Positions 11,596-22,702 of a DNA stretch of 64,000 bases are shown here, piece by piece. The position numbers and the translations under genes are program-made. Location: assembly GCA_003254925.1 (NCBI GenBank), contig QANZ01000136.1:67246-131245 (forward strand), in the 5' to 3' direction. Under the pieces are notes generated by a model. It ran no database searches, had not been told where the DNA came from, and worked only from the letters and a program-made list of their open reading frames with translations. Numbering within the stretch: the first letter of the stretch is position 1; every line of letters starts with the position of its first letter. Source of the stretch: Chamaecrista fasciculata (lineage: Eukaryota > Streptophyta > Magnoliopsida > Fabales > Fabaceae).

Positions 11596-12130
11596 GTCTC
11601 CTACCATGACAATTTCAAAGTTTTTCTTCACTCAGACGGCAGCCACCGGCGGCAACATGCGTTGTTCACATTCTTGCTCCACCACCTGCCACCGCATTTC
11701 CACCACCCCATGACGTTTCTCCCCCATCGGCGCCGGAATCTCCACCACACGTCGTTTCTCTCCCATTTCCTACTCACTTCCAGAAAAAACGGTAAGTACT
11801 CTGTTTTTTTTTTCTATTTTTTCCTCCACCATCTCTCTAATTTTCCTCTCTTTTATGGTCCTTCGTCTTGCTCTGTTTTGCTAGACCTCTGTTGTTGTTG
11901 ATAAGGTTGGGGAGCTCATCTGGAAAGGCGTGACTCCAGATCTTCAAGAAGGGATGAGGACTTTTCTGAAAACCTTTTTCACTCCGAAAGTGAAAGAAAT
12001 TGCTCCTATACTCTCTAAGTTTTATAATAATAGTCCTATAATAGTGTATTTAATATATGGTTTAACCATATGTGCTGTTTTTATTCTCAAAATTTGGAGT
12101 TTAAAAATTTGTAATACTCTCTACCCATAA
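11596..12130 (+). other. Possible two-exon gene or gene remnant, unrecognised, with one membrane segment
   Basis: I do not recognise it. Seen: a GC-richer, pyrimidine-rich leader from about 11500, a first exon-like part rich in Pro/His/Ser ending at ACG|GTAAGT (11801), and an acceptor TTTGCTAG before 11885. The second part reads VGELIWKGVTPDLQEGM, then FFTPKVKEIAPILSKFYN, then a hydrophobic stretch VYLIYGLTICAVFILKIW and a stop at 12130. Codon use in the second part looks protein-like. The frame across the intron is not settled: the two best upstream frames leave different phases, and the frame with ATG at 11606 meets a stop at 11711. It may be a small membrane protein or a truncated copy of one. 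Confidence 0.4.
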
Positions 12131-12748
12131 GTTATATATAATTTTTCCTAATAGTAAAATATTTTACTTATTAGTATTTATATATAAAGTAAAGAAATTT
12201 AAATATGTTTAAATTAAACCGAACATGATTGTTGGATTTTTTAGTTTAAATCTAAGGCTTTGATCTTGTTACACACACTACACCTTCTCTATTATAATGT
12301 ATTACATTATTTTTGTAATTTTTTTTTGACGAATAACGTCTTTAAAATTGTTGTTTTTTATGCAAATATAAATCTCAAAGTTTGGAGTTATGCAATAAAA
12401 TCGAATGGATTCTCAATACCTGATATAATGAGATGAACTATGAACCTAGACTGTAATTGTTATAACTAAAATCTAACCAACAACCATATTTTTGATACGC
12501 TTGCATTTATGATTGTTAATTTTATTGTAATTTCATTGCAACAAATACTTTCTTCAGATCCTTTTTTTTTTTTGAGAGGAATTTTCTTCTTTAGATCTTC
12601 AATACTAGTTTTTCCCATCTCAGAATATATCTTCCTTCAAACAAAAGTATAAATAGTTGTTCCACATAAACACATAATTTCACATAGTCTCATCAATCTT
12701 AACCTTTGATAGTAGAGTGGTTCTCTTCTACAATTACTTTACTCCATC
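12131..12748 (+). promoter_or_regulatory. Duplicated upstream region of zinc-finger pseudogene 2
   Basis: From about 12250 the sequence aligns with 16990-17492 upstream of the intact gene, including TATAAATA at 12648-12655 and the shared leader AGTAGAGTGGTTCT. The promoter was therefore duplicated with the gene. Confidence 0.7.
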
Positions 12749-13545
12749 ATGAGTTTTCCTATCAAAGAAAAAATTTTTATGAAAGAAAATCAATATTGTT
12801 GTCACTACTTTGATAAGGAGTTTAAAAGCTATCATGATATAAAAATTAATACCCTTTTATATACTTTAATTTTCTACTAAACATATGATGGTGTTTAATT
12901 TCACTCTTTATTCTCTTGTAGGTTTAGCTCCTTTTTTTTATTTCACATAAAATATAACTTAGTCTTTTGAATTATTCACATTATATGTGTTGATCAGGAG
13001 ACTTTTCAAAGAATTACAATACAAATTCAGAAAATCCAATGATTGTGCACCCAAGCTTTTCATCTCTTGTAACTTCAATACCAATGACTTATTTTGGTGG
13101 TATTGTGTCTTCTCCTATTGTACCTATATGCCAACCCTTTTGTATGGGCTCCAATAAGAATCCTTTAGGCCTTGGGCTCAATGTTCTAAAAAGTGTAAGT
13201 GGCAAGGCCCATGTGAAAAATCCAAGCCTTCTAAGCCTATTGGATCAAGCCCAAACATCAAGCTCCTTTAGGCCTAAAGAATGGCTAAGATTACTATATA
13301 TGCCAAATTTGTCCAAAAAAAAAACTGCCAAATGATATTGAAATATCAAAAAAGCTTGAAACGACGATTGCATTAAATTTGAATAATAGTTAATATTGAC
13401 GATATTGATGATAGTGACGATATCGACCGTTACTTTGATACGGAGCTGGAGCTTCTAACTATGATGAATGCGCTAACTATGAATCTCAACGGATGCAAAT
13501 GGAGAAGATGAAGGAGATGACTTAGATCTCTCACTTCATTTGTAG
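12749..13545 (+). pseudogene. C2H2/EAR zinc-finger pseudogene 2
   Basis: Close paralogue of 17493-18275. Exon 1 starts MSFPIKEKIFMKENQY, but the finger reads CHYFDKEFKSYH (second Cys replaced by Phe) and the GGH...H half is deleted. Exon 2 begins after the AG near 12998 and keeps SENPMIVHP and PICQPFCMGSNKNPLGL, then a stop near 13335. The C-terminal EAR sequence DDLDLSLHL is present but in another frame, ending at the TAG at 13543-13545. The gene was thus lost by finger deletion plus frameshift. Confidence 0.85.
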
Positions 13546-14377
13546 TTTAATTCGAAGCTTTGAAACTTTTTTAGTCAAAGGGTTATTTTAGTCTCAAATA
13601 TATGTCTTAATGTTCATTTTGGTTCATTATGTTTCAAAATGTTCAAATAAGTTCTAAATGTTGACAAAATATTTCATTTTGGTCCTAAATATTGATAAAA
13701 TGTTTCATTTTGATAATTATTTTTCTCTTTTGGAAAAAAAAAATTCTGATGATTGTTTTGAACGATTCCAACTACCATATATATGTAAAACGGAGAAAGA
13801 GTCCTACATGATTATGTGTTCTGAGATATGTAAAATTTATAATTGCCTTTCTTAGATAAAATTAATAAACATATTACAACGTCAAAGAGAAGTTTTATTT
13901 CTTTCTAGAACTCATGTGAAAGGAAAGTTGGTCAATTTTTTTTTAAAAAAAAGAAAATTAGAAAATCCGTAATGTTAGCCCAATAGATATAGGCCTTCTT
14001 GAATCTTGGTTTGGGCTAAAAACTATTTCATGGGATCCAAAATTAATAAACATATATAATTGAGTCAAGTTAGTTTCTTGAATTTAATTATTTTATACTA
14101 AACCTAATCAAGATTATACTCATTTTTTAAAAAAAAAACAAAGAAATTGTTTCTATTAACCTAAATGCCTAATATATTTATTTTATATTAATTACATATT
14201 AAATTTATTAAAACTTAATTATAACCCAATATCAATAGTAATGACAAAAAAAACTTAATATTGGTTCAATAAATACATTTCCAATCACCATATATAGAGA
14301 TTGCCAACTTTACAGCATCCACCCAATATCAAATTATCAACCATACAATTATTTAAAAATAATATTTTCTTTTTTAT
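13546..14377. other. Spacer between zinc-finger pseudogene 2 and HMA gene 1
   Basis: It holds at about 13735-14030 a block (GAACGATTC...CTACCATATATATG, then TTAGCCCAATAG...GGCCTTCTTGAA) that recurs at 16360-16630 and in part at 22740-22970. In the other two cases the block lies upstream of an HMA gene. TTTAATT at 13546-13552 is the empty target of the MITE at 18283. Confidence 0.6.
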
Positions 14378-14570
14378 TTAAAGCTCATAAATAGAAATAA
14401 TTTCAGTACGTCCAACTTTCTTCCTCATGGAGATTACCAACTTTACAGCATCCACTCCATTTCCAATCACCACCACATGGTCTTTATCTTCTCCCTCTAA
14501 TCCCACATAATATACACCTACATCCATTAATCCATTCCATTAATTAATTAATTACACTAATTAATCTCAC

Positions 14571-14603
<33 letters not shown>

Positions 14604-15347
14604 CAAAACAAAACAAAGAGAACTAGAGAAAGCAAATAGACATCCACTAAAGTTAGAGAAACATGTAAAGTTCAGAGATATTTGCTTTCTCTAACTTTAT
14701 TTCAATGGTGGATTTTATTAGATTGTACACATATAAAATGTGTTTTTCTAAGCCAAACAAAAAAATCTATGTTAATAAACACGGTAAAAGTATTTCATCA
14801 TGTTTATTTCTTATATTCAATTCTTTTCTCTTCATATCTTTTTACGTCTCTCTAACTTGAAAAATAATATATATAAATATGTGAGAGAATGAAGAATCCA
14901 TCTGAAATTAGTGAATGATGTTAAATTCTTAAAGCTAGAGAGCGATAAAACAACCAAAGCCACTTTCTCTTCTTCATTTTTTAAATTTATCTCTAATAAC
15001 TTCAAAAGATTGACATTTTCCTCTATAACTTAATTAAACTAATCATTTCTCGTGTGTATATTATATATATATATGATTAAGAGACGAACCATTTGTACCA
15101 GCAGCAACCACGAGAGCTTTGGATCGTCGGCACTTTTTTTTGCCATTCATTTCCACCTTCATTGTTATCCTTTGCTGCAAATTAATTAACACAACCATGC
15201 ATATATAATATTTAAATGAAGTGAGAAAATTAAATAATAAAACGTTTCAAACTCAAAACATGTCTATACACATATGACATATGCATCTAAAATTGCAGCA
15301 AAAGAAATCAATACAGAGAGACCAGTTAATTAATTACTCACCTTCAT
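14378..15347 (-). CDS. HMA-domain protein 1, metal-binding cysteine lost (76 aa)
   Basis: Three coding exons on the minus strand: 15342-15347 (ATG AAG), 15090-15174 and 14378-14517, all with GT-AG borders; 231 nt, 76 residues. The product is a single ferredoxin-like heavy-metal-associated domain, e.g. GVYYVGLEGEDKDHVVVIG and VDAVKLVISMRKKVG. Where the paralogue at 20395 has MNCQKC (M-x-C-x-x-C), this copy reads MNGKKKC: the first Cys is Gly and two residues are inserted in the loop, so canonical Cu/Zn binding is not expected. The frame stays open and the splice sites are intact, so it may still be expressed. There is no C-terminal CaaX box, so it is not a HIPP in the strict sense. TATA at 15440-15447. 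Confidence 0.78.
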
Positions 15348-15439
15348 GTTGATCGATGATTAATTATGAGTTCTTTGTTTCTCTGCTTTTACCACAAAGA
15401 AAGTTTCATAACAATACTATTATCTCTTCCTCCTTCTAA

Positions 15440-15447
15440 TATTTATA
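15440..15447 (-). promoter_or_regulatory. TATA box of HMA gene 1
   Basis: TATAAATA on the minus strand about 95 bases upstream of the start codon, in the region that is duplicated upstream of HMA gene 2. Confidence 0.5.
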
Positions 15448-15588
15448 ATGAAACTTATATAATTATATATATAACATGTAGAGCCAGGTCAAGGAAAAAT
15501 GTTCAACTAATAGAGAAAACATAATGATGACAATTAATATATATATATATATATAGCATAAACTTCGTTTGCAAGTATTCTTAATTTT

Positions 15589-15793
15589 TTTTTTGTGTTT
15601 AAAAGTTTAGGTAAGTTGGGCCCTGGGGGCAGGCTCTATGAGCGCTTACAGAGGTACTTACAGATCGCCTACCAACAAAGTTCTCACATTGGTAGCGGGG
15701 ATCGAACCCACGACCTTGTGGGTTATGAGTCGACTCCTTTTCAACTGGGCCAACCTTTGTTGGCAATAACATTATATATGTTGGCAACCTTTG
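15589..15793 (-). mobile_element. tRNA-derived SINE, well preserved, with target duplication
   Basis: Read on the minus strand it has an A-box-like TGGCCCAGTTGAAAAGG, a B box GGGTTCGATCCCC, the body TTGTTGGTAGGCGATCTG and an A-rich 3' tail. It is flanked by exact 20-bp copies of TTGCAAGTATTCTTAATTTT at 15569-15588 and 15794-15813. The paralogous flank of HMA gene 2 (about 21087-21103) has the target without the element. Confidence 0.92.
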
Positions 15794-15813
15794 TTGCAAG
15801 TATTCTTAATTTT

Positions 15814-17392
15814 GAATATGGGAATACCAATAAGGAATGTGTGTCTCCTTGAAATGGAAAAATAAACAATTATTAATTAATATGTTTTCAGAGAGTAGTT
15901 ATTTAATATGTGGGAAAAGTTGGGACCAAATGACTTGAATACAAACTCAACAAGACTGAAATTTAGACCTATAAAGACTACATTACTAATGTTTAATTTA
16001 TAAAAAAGTCAATGATAAAAATTTCATTTCTAATTTCTAAAGACTAAATTAAGTTTAGAACAAATTTAAGGATTTTAAAAAAATTATAATTAATTAAAAA
16101 AGGATGCATATTCAAATTTTAACCCCTTAATTAAAGAAATTATATTATTACTTTTTTACCAGATTTATTGAGGGAGGTAAAGCTATACATGGTATGTTCT
16201 TTATATGAATTAGTAGTGATGCTGGATGGTATAACTAAACTATTGATCATATATACGGACGTATATGCAGAACAAGGTTTCACATTACTTTCTAATTATT
16301 TCTAAATTATCTTTTGGAAATATTCCGAATGGATAAGAACGTTTAGTGACCAAAAAAGAATTTCTGATGATTGTTTTGAACGATTCAACTACCATATATA
16401 TGTAAAATGGAGAAAGAGTCCCACATGATGATGAATTATGAGATGATGTATGATTTATAATTGCCTTTTTGTTTTTAGAAAAATATAATAAACAGATAAC
16501 AACGTCAAGAGAAGTTTTTGTTCTTCTAACTCATGCGAAAGGAAGGTTAGTCAATTTTTCTATAAAAAAAAACATATTGTTAGCCCAATAGCCCTAGGCC
16601 TTCTTGAATTTTGGTTTGGGCCAAAATGTTTTGTTTGTTTTGAACATGAACATGATCAGCCCAAAGGCCTAACCCCTTAAAAATAAAATAAAAACAAGTT
16701 TAAAATTGGTGGTTGAATTAAACTAATCCCCTTTCTCACACTATATAAATAACTGTTTTAATATAATCCATAATCACATATTAGAGGCATATTCAAGTGC
16801 ATATTTATATTGGTTCAAGTCCGGGTGAAAAAAATATATTTTTCGTAATTTAGGGTTAACTTTATACGTAAGTTACTCACGATTGTCTAATAGCAAATAC
16901 TTAACTCGTTAGAACTTATTGGTAAAAAAAATAAATAAATCCAAATGTGTTTAGACTAAATATTGATCGTTAGATGTTTTTGTACAAATCCAAGTGTTTG
17001 ATCTTGTTACATATACGACGCCTTTGCTATTGTAATGTATTATGTCATCTTGTAACTTTTTTTTTTTCCAGATAACGACATAAATAATGATGCTTTTTAC
17101 TCACAAAAAATCTCAAACTTTAAAGTTATACAATTAAATTGAATGGATTCTCAATACTGGATTTGGTGAGAGAGATTATGAACCTAGACTGTAAGTGTTA
17201 TAACTAAGATCTAATCACGAGCCATATTTTTGATGCGCTCGCATTTATGATTGTTGATGTTATTGTAATTTCATCGCAGCAAACAATTTCATTAAATCCT
17301 TTATTTTATGAAGCTTTTATGAGAGGATTTTTTCTTTAATATTCAATATTGACTTTTTCCCCATCTCAGAATATATCTTCCTTTGAACAAAG
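15814..17392. other. Spacer between HMA gene 1 and zinc-finger gene 3
   Basis: No gene seen. It contains the HMA upstream block (TTGAGGGAGGTAAA at about 16170, then the 16360-16630 block) and, from about 16990, the zinc-finger promoter region shared with 12250-12745. Confidence 0.55.
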
Positions 17393-17400
17393 TATAAATA
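17393..17400 (+). promoter_or_regulatory. TATA box of zinc-finger gene 3
   Basis: TATAAATA 93 bases before the start codon, conserved in position in both pseudogene copies. Confidence 0.65.
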
Positions 17401-17492
17401 GCAGTCCCATATAGGCACAGTTTCACACAGTCTCACCATTCTTAACCTTCAGTAGTAGAGTGGTTCTTTTCTACTATTAACTTTATTCTATC

Positions 17493-18275
17493 ATGAGTTT
17501 TCCAATAAAAGAGAAGTTTTATATGAAAGGAAATCAATATTATTGTTACTATTGTGATAAGGAGTTCAAAAGCTATCATGGTATTGGAGGTCATCTTAGA
17601 GTTCACAATCCTGAGACTATGCTGAAAAAGAGACCGTATTATGAAAGTTTGAGTTCGAAAGGTATAACAATTAATAATCTTTTATACTTTAATTTTCTAC
17701 AAAACATATGATTGAGTTTCACACTTTGTTTTGAGTTTTATTATAGTTTTGGTCTTTGTGATTTTTCACATTAAATATAATGTCTCTTGAACTATTTATA
17801 TTCTATGTGTTGATTAGGGGATCTTTTGAAGAATTGCAACACAACAAATTCAGAAAATCCAAGGATTGTGGCTTCTCCTATTAAACCTATATGCCAACCC
17901 CTTTGTATGGACCTCAATAACAATCCTTTAAGCCTTGAGCCCAATGTTTTGAACAGTTTTCATGTGAATAATCCAAGCCTTATAAATCTATTTGATCACT
18001 CCCAAACATCAAGCCCATTTAGGTCTTATCATCACAGTGATGATGATGACATCCATGGAAATATCAAGTTATCAAAAAGGCCTAAGCTCAATTGTATGTC
18101 AAGTGATAATGAAGAAAGATCAGAGAAGTTGGAAACAAAAGAGACCATTGCATTGGATTTGAATAGTGATCCTGAGAGGAAGAAAGAAGATTCAGATTCT
18201 ATTTCTACAAAGAAAATAGAGATCTCAACTGAAGAAGATGAACAAGATGATTTAGATCTGTCACTTCATCTGTAG
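17493..18275 (+). CDS. One-finger C2H2 protein with two EAR motifs (intact copy)
   Basis: Two exons, 17493-17661 and 17818-18275, GT-AG intron; 627 nt, 208 residues. The single finger near residues 18-38 reads CYYCDKEFKSYHGIGGHLRVH, C-x2-C-x12-H-x3-H. Plant fingers normally carry QALGGH; here it is HGIGGH, so DNA recognition may differ. The C-terminal half is acidic and holds IALDLNSD and a final DDLDLSLHL, both LxLxL/DLN-type EAR repression motifs that in this family recruit TOPLESS-like corepressors. A basic KRPKL precedes them. It is probably a nuclear transcriptional repressor. It is the only intact member of three tandem copies, and a MITE sits eight bases after its stop codon. Confidence 0.87.
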
Positions 18276-18282
18276 TTTAATT

Positions 18283-18439
18283 TCAATTTGGATCCCCTAT
18301 AGCAATATAGGTGAAGTGTAAAAAGTGAAAGGAATAAGTAGAGAGAGAAAGTGGGTCTCACTAATATTTTCTCTTTCTAATCTATTTCTATCTCTCTCAG
18401 CACTACACCCTTAAAGCATTATAGAGGATCAAAATTGAA
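18283..18439. mobile_element. 157-bp MITE in the 3' UTR of zinc-finger gene 3
   Basis: Terminal repeats TCAATTTGGATCCCCTATA and (from the right) TTCAATTTTGATCCTCTATA. Flanked by TTTAATT at 18276-18282 and 18440-18446. The pseudogene 2 copy has one TTTAATT at 13546-13552 and no insert. Confidence 0.85.
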
Positions 18440-18446
18440 TTTAATT

Positions 18447-20394
18447 TGAGGCTTTAAAACTTTATGTTTTGGTTTAAACTTAAAATAATTGTGTGATTAG
18501 GTTTAAGTGGTGGTAACATTAATGTTGGGTTTTCTTTAATTTTTATGTCATGTTTGTTTTTTCTTTTCTAATGTATTTGAGGTCTCATGAGATATATGTC
18601 TTACCTGATATATATATCTCATTTTATATTTCTTGTCGTGTCGATATGTAATGCTTCAAATCTTATGTAATGTTGTCATTATTATTAAGCGTTTGTATTA
18701 TCTAATACATCAATAATGAGCAAAATAAACAGAACAAAACAGACAGGACACTAGCGAGCCATTATTTGAAAATTTCAAATCTTACTTTTTTTTTAATATA
18801 CATGCATTTTCTGGCCAAAAAAAAAATAATGAGCAAAATGACATTTGATCGATAAATAATTAAAGGAAAGTGGTATAAAAAGTAAACTCGCGTATTTTAT
18901 CCATTCTTATTTCTAGCAAAAAAAAAAAACTCGAATTTTAAGCACTCTTTTTTTTCTTCAAGAAATTAAAGCAACAAGAGAGACTTTTTAAGGTGTCAAC
19001 TTGAATATCAAAAAAGGAAAAGTTGAATAAATCTTATAAATTCAATTCAATCAGATATTGTTTTCTATAAGGGCCAAAAAAAGTTATATTCTTTTCTGTA
19101 ATAGAGTCTTGTCGGTTTCTGTTGTCTTAAATTTATCTTCTTTATACTATATTTAGTTTAGAATTTATTTTTCAAAAACAAAATAAATTAAATAAATTGT
19201 TTCTTTATTAAAACTGTGAGCCTTTGGTACACGGATTATTTTTTCATTTTTGAGAATCACATTCCCAAGAATAAGATTTCCAGGATTATAAGAATATCTA
19301 TTTGGATGAGTTAAAATAATCAAATGATTATTTTGCAATATTCCCAAAAATATTACAATCTTGTGTTTGGTTCAACTTTGATTTTCCTGGGAATGTCTAA
19401 TACTTTTACAAATATGCCCTTGACTTTTTATTCTCAACTAATAGTTTATCAAAATGTAGAAAATCTTCAAAACAATTCATGAGAAAAATACTATATCATA
19501 AAAAAATATCATAATTAAAATTTTTAAATAACATTAATAGATTCATAAGGAAAATACTATTTCATAGCACAGTGTCCATAATTCTTAACATAATAAAATT
19601 GTGTAAAACTCATACTAAACTCAGTAATTGTAGAGAAAAAATTAATTAAAGAAAATTAATTAGGGATAATGAAGTCATTTTGAATGGACAAAACTAATCA
19701 TATGTCATGGGAATAGACTAATCTCACCCCCTATAGTGAGATTAAATTTGGACCATTTCATGAAATTAAGGCATTCTTAAGAATACAATATTTTCGAAAT
19801 TAATTTTCTAACCTGTGTGTCAAACCGAGATTACTATACCCCAAAGCTCATAATCGCAAAATTATTTTTCCAAATACCAAACGCAATTTTAAGCCGATAT
19901 CCATATAATGACAAAAAACTTAGTTTTGATTCAATAAAGTCATTTATGAAAGAGGTAATTGAAAATAATCTTGTTTGAAAGATGCTCATTTTAACATGTA
20001 AAAAAGTCAAGGTGATAAAGATAGCAGTAATGTATTTCCTAAACTCTAAAGAAGATTTTGTCACAAAAATATGTTGAGTAACATTACACAGTTACTTTAT
20101 GCTCGTGAATACTAACAAGTGAACCAAAATTATCCTAATTTCTTCTTCTTCTTTTCATGAGGAGATTAAAGATTTTTCGGGTTGCTCGCTCATTTTCAAA
20201 AATGACTTACATCACTGCACATGATTCGGTCTCTTAAGAGTAGTAATTACATTCACCAAGTCTTGAATTTAGAACCTTACTTAAAAATTTCAAATCACTT
20301 ACTACTTAGACTAGCCTCTTATTAGTAAAAAAAAAAATAGTAAGAATTGTAACAATTCAAAACTAAAAGGAAATTATAGAAAATAAAGTAGTTT
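18447..20394. other. AT-rich spacer between zinc-finger gene 3 and HMA gene 2
   Basis: The first ~280 bp are the zinc-finger 3' flank. From about 19150 to 19880 there are degraded sequences that look like an old DNA transposon, without clear ends. No gene seen. Confidence 0.4.
20190..20330 (-). repeat. Degenerate SINE-like repeat
   Basis: On the minus strand it reads GGCTAGTCTAAGTAGTAAGTG ... GGTTCTAAATTC ... AAGAGACCG, with the same block order as 4080-4245 and 48460-48560. The blocks resemble decayed A and B boxes. Confidence 0.35.
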
Positions 20395-20917
20395 TTATTT
20401 AAGCTCAGAAATAGTAATAATATCAGTGTGTCCCACTTTTTTCCTCATAGAGGTTGCTAACTTTGCAGCATCCACACCATTTCCGATTACCACCACTTTG
20501 TCTTTATCTTCTCCCTCTAATCCCACGAAATCCACACCTACATTCATAGTAATCCATCCAATTTGATTAATTACACAAATTAATATATCTCTAACTTCAA
20601 TGAATCATTTTTCCTATGTGTGTGTGTATATACATATATGATTTGAGGGATATATTAACCATTTGTTGAAGCAGCAACCATGAGGGCTTTGGATCGGCAC
20701 TTTTGGCAGTTCATTTGCACCTTCATTGCTATCTTTTGCTGCAAAAAATTAACACAACCATATATATGATTTAAATGAACTGGGAAAACAATGAAAAAAT
20801 TTAAACTCAAAACACAAACACACACATATATATATACAAACAAATAATTAAGACATATGCATATAAATTTGCAGAAAAGGAAATCGAAAGAGGGATTAAT
20901 TAATTACTCACCTTCAT
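20395..20917 (-). CDS. HMA-domain protein 2 with intact MxCxxC (75 aa)
   Basis: Three coding exons on the minus strand: 20912-20917, 20660-20738 and 20395-20537; 228 nt, 75 residues, GT-AG introns. Sequence features: KIAMKVQMNCQKCRSKAL with the metal-binding M-x-C-x-x-C, then GVDFVGLEGEDKDKVVVIG and KLATSMRKKVGHTDIITI, i.e. the beta-alpha-beta-beta-alpha-beta HMA fold and nothing else. Known: such small plant HMA proteins bind Cu/Zn or act as metallochaperones; relatives are effector targets or integrated decoys. The protein ends ...ISELK, with no isoprenylation CaaX. It is the head-on neighbour of zinc-finger gene 3 and a tandem paralogue of HMA gene 1, which has lost the first Cys. Which metal it binds cannot be read from sequence. 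Confidence 0.9.
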
Positions 20918-20985
20918 GTTGATGGATGATTATGAGTTCTCTGTTTCTTTCACAACAAAGAAAGTGTCATTCTCTCTTCCTCCTC

Positions 20986-20993
20986 CTTATATA
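20986..20993 (-). promoter_or_regulatory. TATA box of HMA gene 2
   Basis: TATATAAG on the minus strand about 70 bases upstream of the start codon. Confidence 0.55.
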
Positions 20994-21915
20994 TAATATA
21001 ATATGTAGAGCTAGGTCAAGGAAAAATGTTCCACCCATAGAGAAATAATAATGATGACAATTAATATATGTAGCTAAAACTTCTTCTGCAAGTATTCTAA
21101 ATTGTGAATATGTGAATACCAATAAGGAATATGTGTCTCTGTCTCATGGAAAAAAAATAATTAATAGTGTTCGTTGTCAGAGAGTAGTTTTTTTCTGGGT
21201 GGGAAAATGTGGGAACCAGTTGAATATATAAGGGTTATTCTAGAACATTAACTAATTTTGAGTAATAGTTTTTAATCCTCAAATTTATTTTAAAATCACA
21301 ATTTAATTTCAAGATATTGGAAATATACTTTTTTATTTTTATTTATTTTGATAAAAATTAATTATTTAGTCTTTTAAATATTATTTATAGTAACTAAATC
21401 ACTTATATTTGTAAAGTAATAAAACCAAATTGCACTTCTAATCTCATATGTTTGCGTTGAATTTCAATCTAGCCTTTATTGTTTCTTTTTTTTTAAAAAA
21501 AAAATAGTCCAACATATTTTTATCATTTTTCACTTTTGGTCCTGAACTCACTTTTAGACTCAATTTGACCTCATTTGTTGATGATTTCAATTGNAAATGT
21601 CCCAAAACTCTTCCAAACATTCCAGTTTAGTCCCAAATCCTCAAAATAAAATTGTAAAATATCCCAAAACTCTTCCAAACACTCCAGTTTAGTCCCAAAT
21701 CATCAAAATAAGATATATATAATCAATTTCATCCATTTGACGATGAAACAGACGGTCTACTTTTGGAGTTTAATTTGACTTTGTCAATAGCTTCAATTTA
21801 ATAGAGAAAGTAGTTTCAGACTCGTATCATTCAAACGCGAAAGAGAGAGATATAAACACATTCAGCCGTTGAACCAAAAAGTGAAAAATTATAAGAATAT
21901 ATAGAACAATTTGTA

Positions 21916-21958
<43 letters not shown>

Positions 21959-22334
21959 GGTTGCATTGAAATTCATCCCAAATATATGAGACTACAACTA
22001 TAATTTGATTAAAAATTAAAGACTAAAAAGTGTATTTCTAATATTTAAAGACTAAATGGTAATTGTTTTTAATAAATGTAAGGATTAAAAAATAAGCATT
22101 CTCATTAGTTTATCGTAAATAATTAATAAAAAGATCTATATTCAAATTTTAGCTCCTTAACTTAATCACATAAATTATATTATTAATCTTGACCAAGTTT
22201 GTTGAGGGAGGTAAACCTACACACAGTATGTATTCTTTATATAAAATAGTAGTGATGGTGGATATTGGATGGTGTAACTAAACTGTTGATCACACCCACA
22301 GATATACAGAACAAGGTTTGTATATTTATATATA
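20994..22334. other. Upstream region of HMA gene 2, with tandem repeats
   Basis: It holds the SINE empty site (about 21087-21103), a ~60-bp direct repeat at about 21598-21715 (TCTTCCAAACA(T/C)TCCAGTTT) just after the single N at 21594, and an (AAT)n run at about 21918-21955. The stretch from the run to about 22070 recurs at 23703-23906. The HMA upstream block (TTGAGGGAGGTAAA) is at about 22205. No gene seen. Confidence 0.6.
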
Positions 22335-22702
22335 GGGTAAATTACACTTTGGTATCCTGTAGTTTGACCCTATTTCACTTTGGTTCCCTGTGGTTTGAAA
22401 CCTAACACTTTGGTATTATGTGGTATTCTCCATTAATACTTTTGTACCTTTCAGAGTTATTTTGTAATTTTAACCATAACAAATTTTGCAAAAATTATAT
22501 ATTGGCCCCAAAAAAATTTCAAAAAATTACAAATAGGTCCCTGAACACATATTTTCTAGGGACTAAAATGGAAACTTTAAAATTTTTTTGGGGTCAATAT
22601 GTAATTTTTTATAAAATTTGTTATAATTAAAATTAAAAAGTAGCCCAAGGGTACCAAAGTGAAATAAGGTTAAACCATAGAGTACCAAAGTGTAATTTAC
22701 CC
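22335..22702. mobile_element. Foldback MITE, GGGTAAATTACAC family, MULE-like
   Basis: Complete 368-bp element from GGGTAAATTACAC to GTGTAATTTACCC, flanked by exact 9-bp copies of TTATATATA at 22326-22334 and 22703-22711. A 9-bp duplication is the Mutator-like signature. The matching place upstream of HMA gene 1 (about 16285) has no insert. Confidence 0.9.
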
